A DNA stretch of 64,000 bases from Lineus longissimus (lineage: Eukaryota > Nemertea > Pilidiophora > Heteronemertea > Lineidae): contig NC_088309.1 of NCBI RefSeq assembly GCF_910592395.1, positions 16,682,599 to 16,746,598 on the forward strand, written 5' to 3'. The notes below the pieces were generated by a model. The model worked only from the letters and a program-made list of their open reading frames with translations, had not been told where the DNA came from and did no database searches. Of this stretch, positions 62,876 through 64,000 are shown piece by piece. The position numbers were made by a program, and so were the translations under genes. Position 1 is the first letter of the stretch. Each line of letters begins with the position of its first letter.

Positions 62876-64000
62876 TGTTTGTCTTTGTTTTAAGGGAAAA
62901 CTAGGTCAAATGGTGGAAAATGGCAGATTCCTTATTGGTGCCTTTGTCAGTGCTCTAGCGTACTCAGTTTTTGACGGATCCTTTTCATTTTTCATATGTA
63001 TGTATATGACCCTAAAATCTAGGTCGAGTTCGATTTTGGGTGCGGTGTGATTCTTAGTTTACACACTAGATGGCTTTTTCTGAAAACCTTAAAACTGGTC
63101 TAGCTCCCATATCCTTTGAGGTATATATCCTTCGAACTAAGATGCTCATATTTCCACTGTAGGTGCAGCTATTATTAGGTACATCATATACAATACAAGT
63201 TTTTGATTTTACCGATTTTCAAACCCCCCCCCCCCCAATTCCTACTGCCAAGCGGGCACAGTGTCCTTGGCACTATTTTTTTATATGGCCTTAGGCAAAC
63301 TCATGTAAAAGCTTGTGTGTTGTGGTATCAAAGTGGCTTACTTTCATTTTCATACCCCCTCTGGCCATTGTGGGGGATGGGTGGTCACAGAAAGAGGGGT
63401 CATTATCTTATCAGAATCTGTTTTCTGTATTTTATCATGGTCTGGGGGTCATACTGAACATAGCACCAATATTTATTATGTAACAGCCCTGTGAAGTGTG
63501 GATATAACATTTTCTGATTTTCTAAAAGCAAATTCAGTGCCCAAAGGCCTAGTGGTTAATTCATGATTAGTTAGAGAATCTGAGACAAACTTTACATTCA
63601 TTGCACTTGCAATGATAGTGTCACCCAAGAAAAAGCAGTTCCCCAGCTTGCAGAGAATCAGGCCGGCCTTCCAACTTGCTGAGCTGGCCTGTCCTTATAA
63701 AAGAGAAAGTTTTTCAATGATGTTGGATAAAACTGTTGTTTGAGTCTTTACCAAAATAATGTTGTGTTCATGTGTTAACGAGGGCAGTATTATATTTTCA
63801 TATACCACATATATTCCCAGAAATACCAATAAAATGTTGGTTAAAATGCAATATTCGTAATTCTTTGGCCATAAATCTTTCATGACATGAAATGTGTCAT
63901 GGAGGACGTAAGTTTTGAGGTAACGACTTCACGCCGATTCGAAAGCCAATGGCAATAGTGGGGAATTACAATGTCATGACGTAACAAAAAGCGTAACGTA
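62876..64000. other. No gene recognised; possible weak R-like stretch
   Basis: Between 62880 and 63220 isolated phrases (AGGTCAAATGG, TACATCATATACAATACAAG, TTTTTGATTTTACC) recall family R but no module is complete. A C run of ~10 lies at 63225-63235. The rest is AT-rich with no coding signal. Confidence 0.35.

Overview
This window is nuclear DNA of an animal, probably a marine invertebrate. The evidence is GT-AG introns with consistent phases, CR1/L2-type LINE remnants, a piggyBac transposon, a PIF/Harbinger transposon, a Ty3/Gypsy LTR retrotransposon, a Ngaro-type tyrosine-recombinase retrotransposon, a tRNA-derived SINE and many small inverted-repeat elements. I cannot name the species. No bacterial-style operons, CRISPR arrays or rRNA genes were seen.

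Layout. 1-660: last two coding exons of an unrecognised plus-strand gene. 640-2250: two LINE fragments and a small TIR element. 2870-7370: an inverted-repeat element and two copies of a ~1.1 kb repeat, called family R here. 7898-15858: an almost complete Ngaro retrotransposon with split direct repeats. 15.9-18.7 kb: no gene seen, two tandem duplications. 18702-22229: an inverted-repeat element split by a complete piggyBac element. 22474-22710: a likely first coding exon of a minus-strand gene. 25.8-42 kb: several R copies and a nested stack in which one old R copy was entered by a Harbinger transposon, a MITE (itself containing another) and a Gypsy element with apparently identical LTRs. 42-45 kb: G-rich repeats, an inverted-repeat element and a 1.4 kb field of ATTCGAT/ATCGAAT motifs. 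45493-60007 and perhaps beyond: an eleven-exon secreted-protein gene whose introns hold a ~0.83 kb near-perfect palindrome, R relics, a SINE and a partly triplicated exon. 60.1-61.2 kb: two satellites. 61.7-62.9 kb: a reversed R copy.

Main observations. (1) Family R is built from ~300 bp modules. Most modules carry an AGGTCA direct repeat with 3-base spacing (a nuclear-receptor-like DR3 inside an inverted repeat), and many carry a CCACCAGGGGGC core that matches the known CTCF consensus; these two blocks are what survives in the most decayed relics. (2) Every R copy within or downstream of the secreted gene is on the minus strand, and every copy upstream is on the plus strand. (3) The Ngaro gag region contains at least one phase-consistent intron. 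(4) Each of the four otherwise intact autonomous transposons has a main reading-frame break that looks like a single-base indel, which may reflect assembly error rather than decay.

Limits: all coordinates come from reading by eye. Names for R and the small elements are local labels. CTCF and receptor binding, splicing and gene identity are inferences from motifs.
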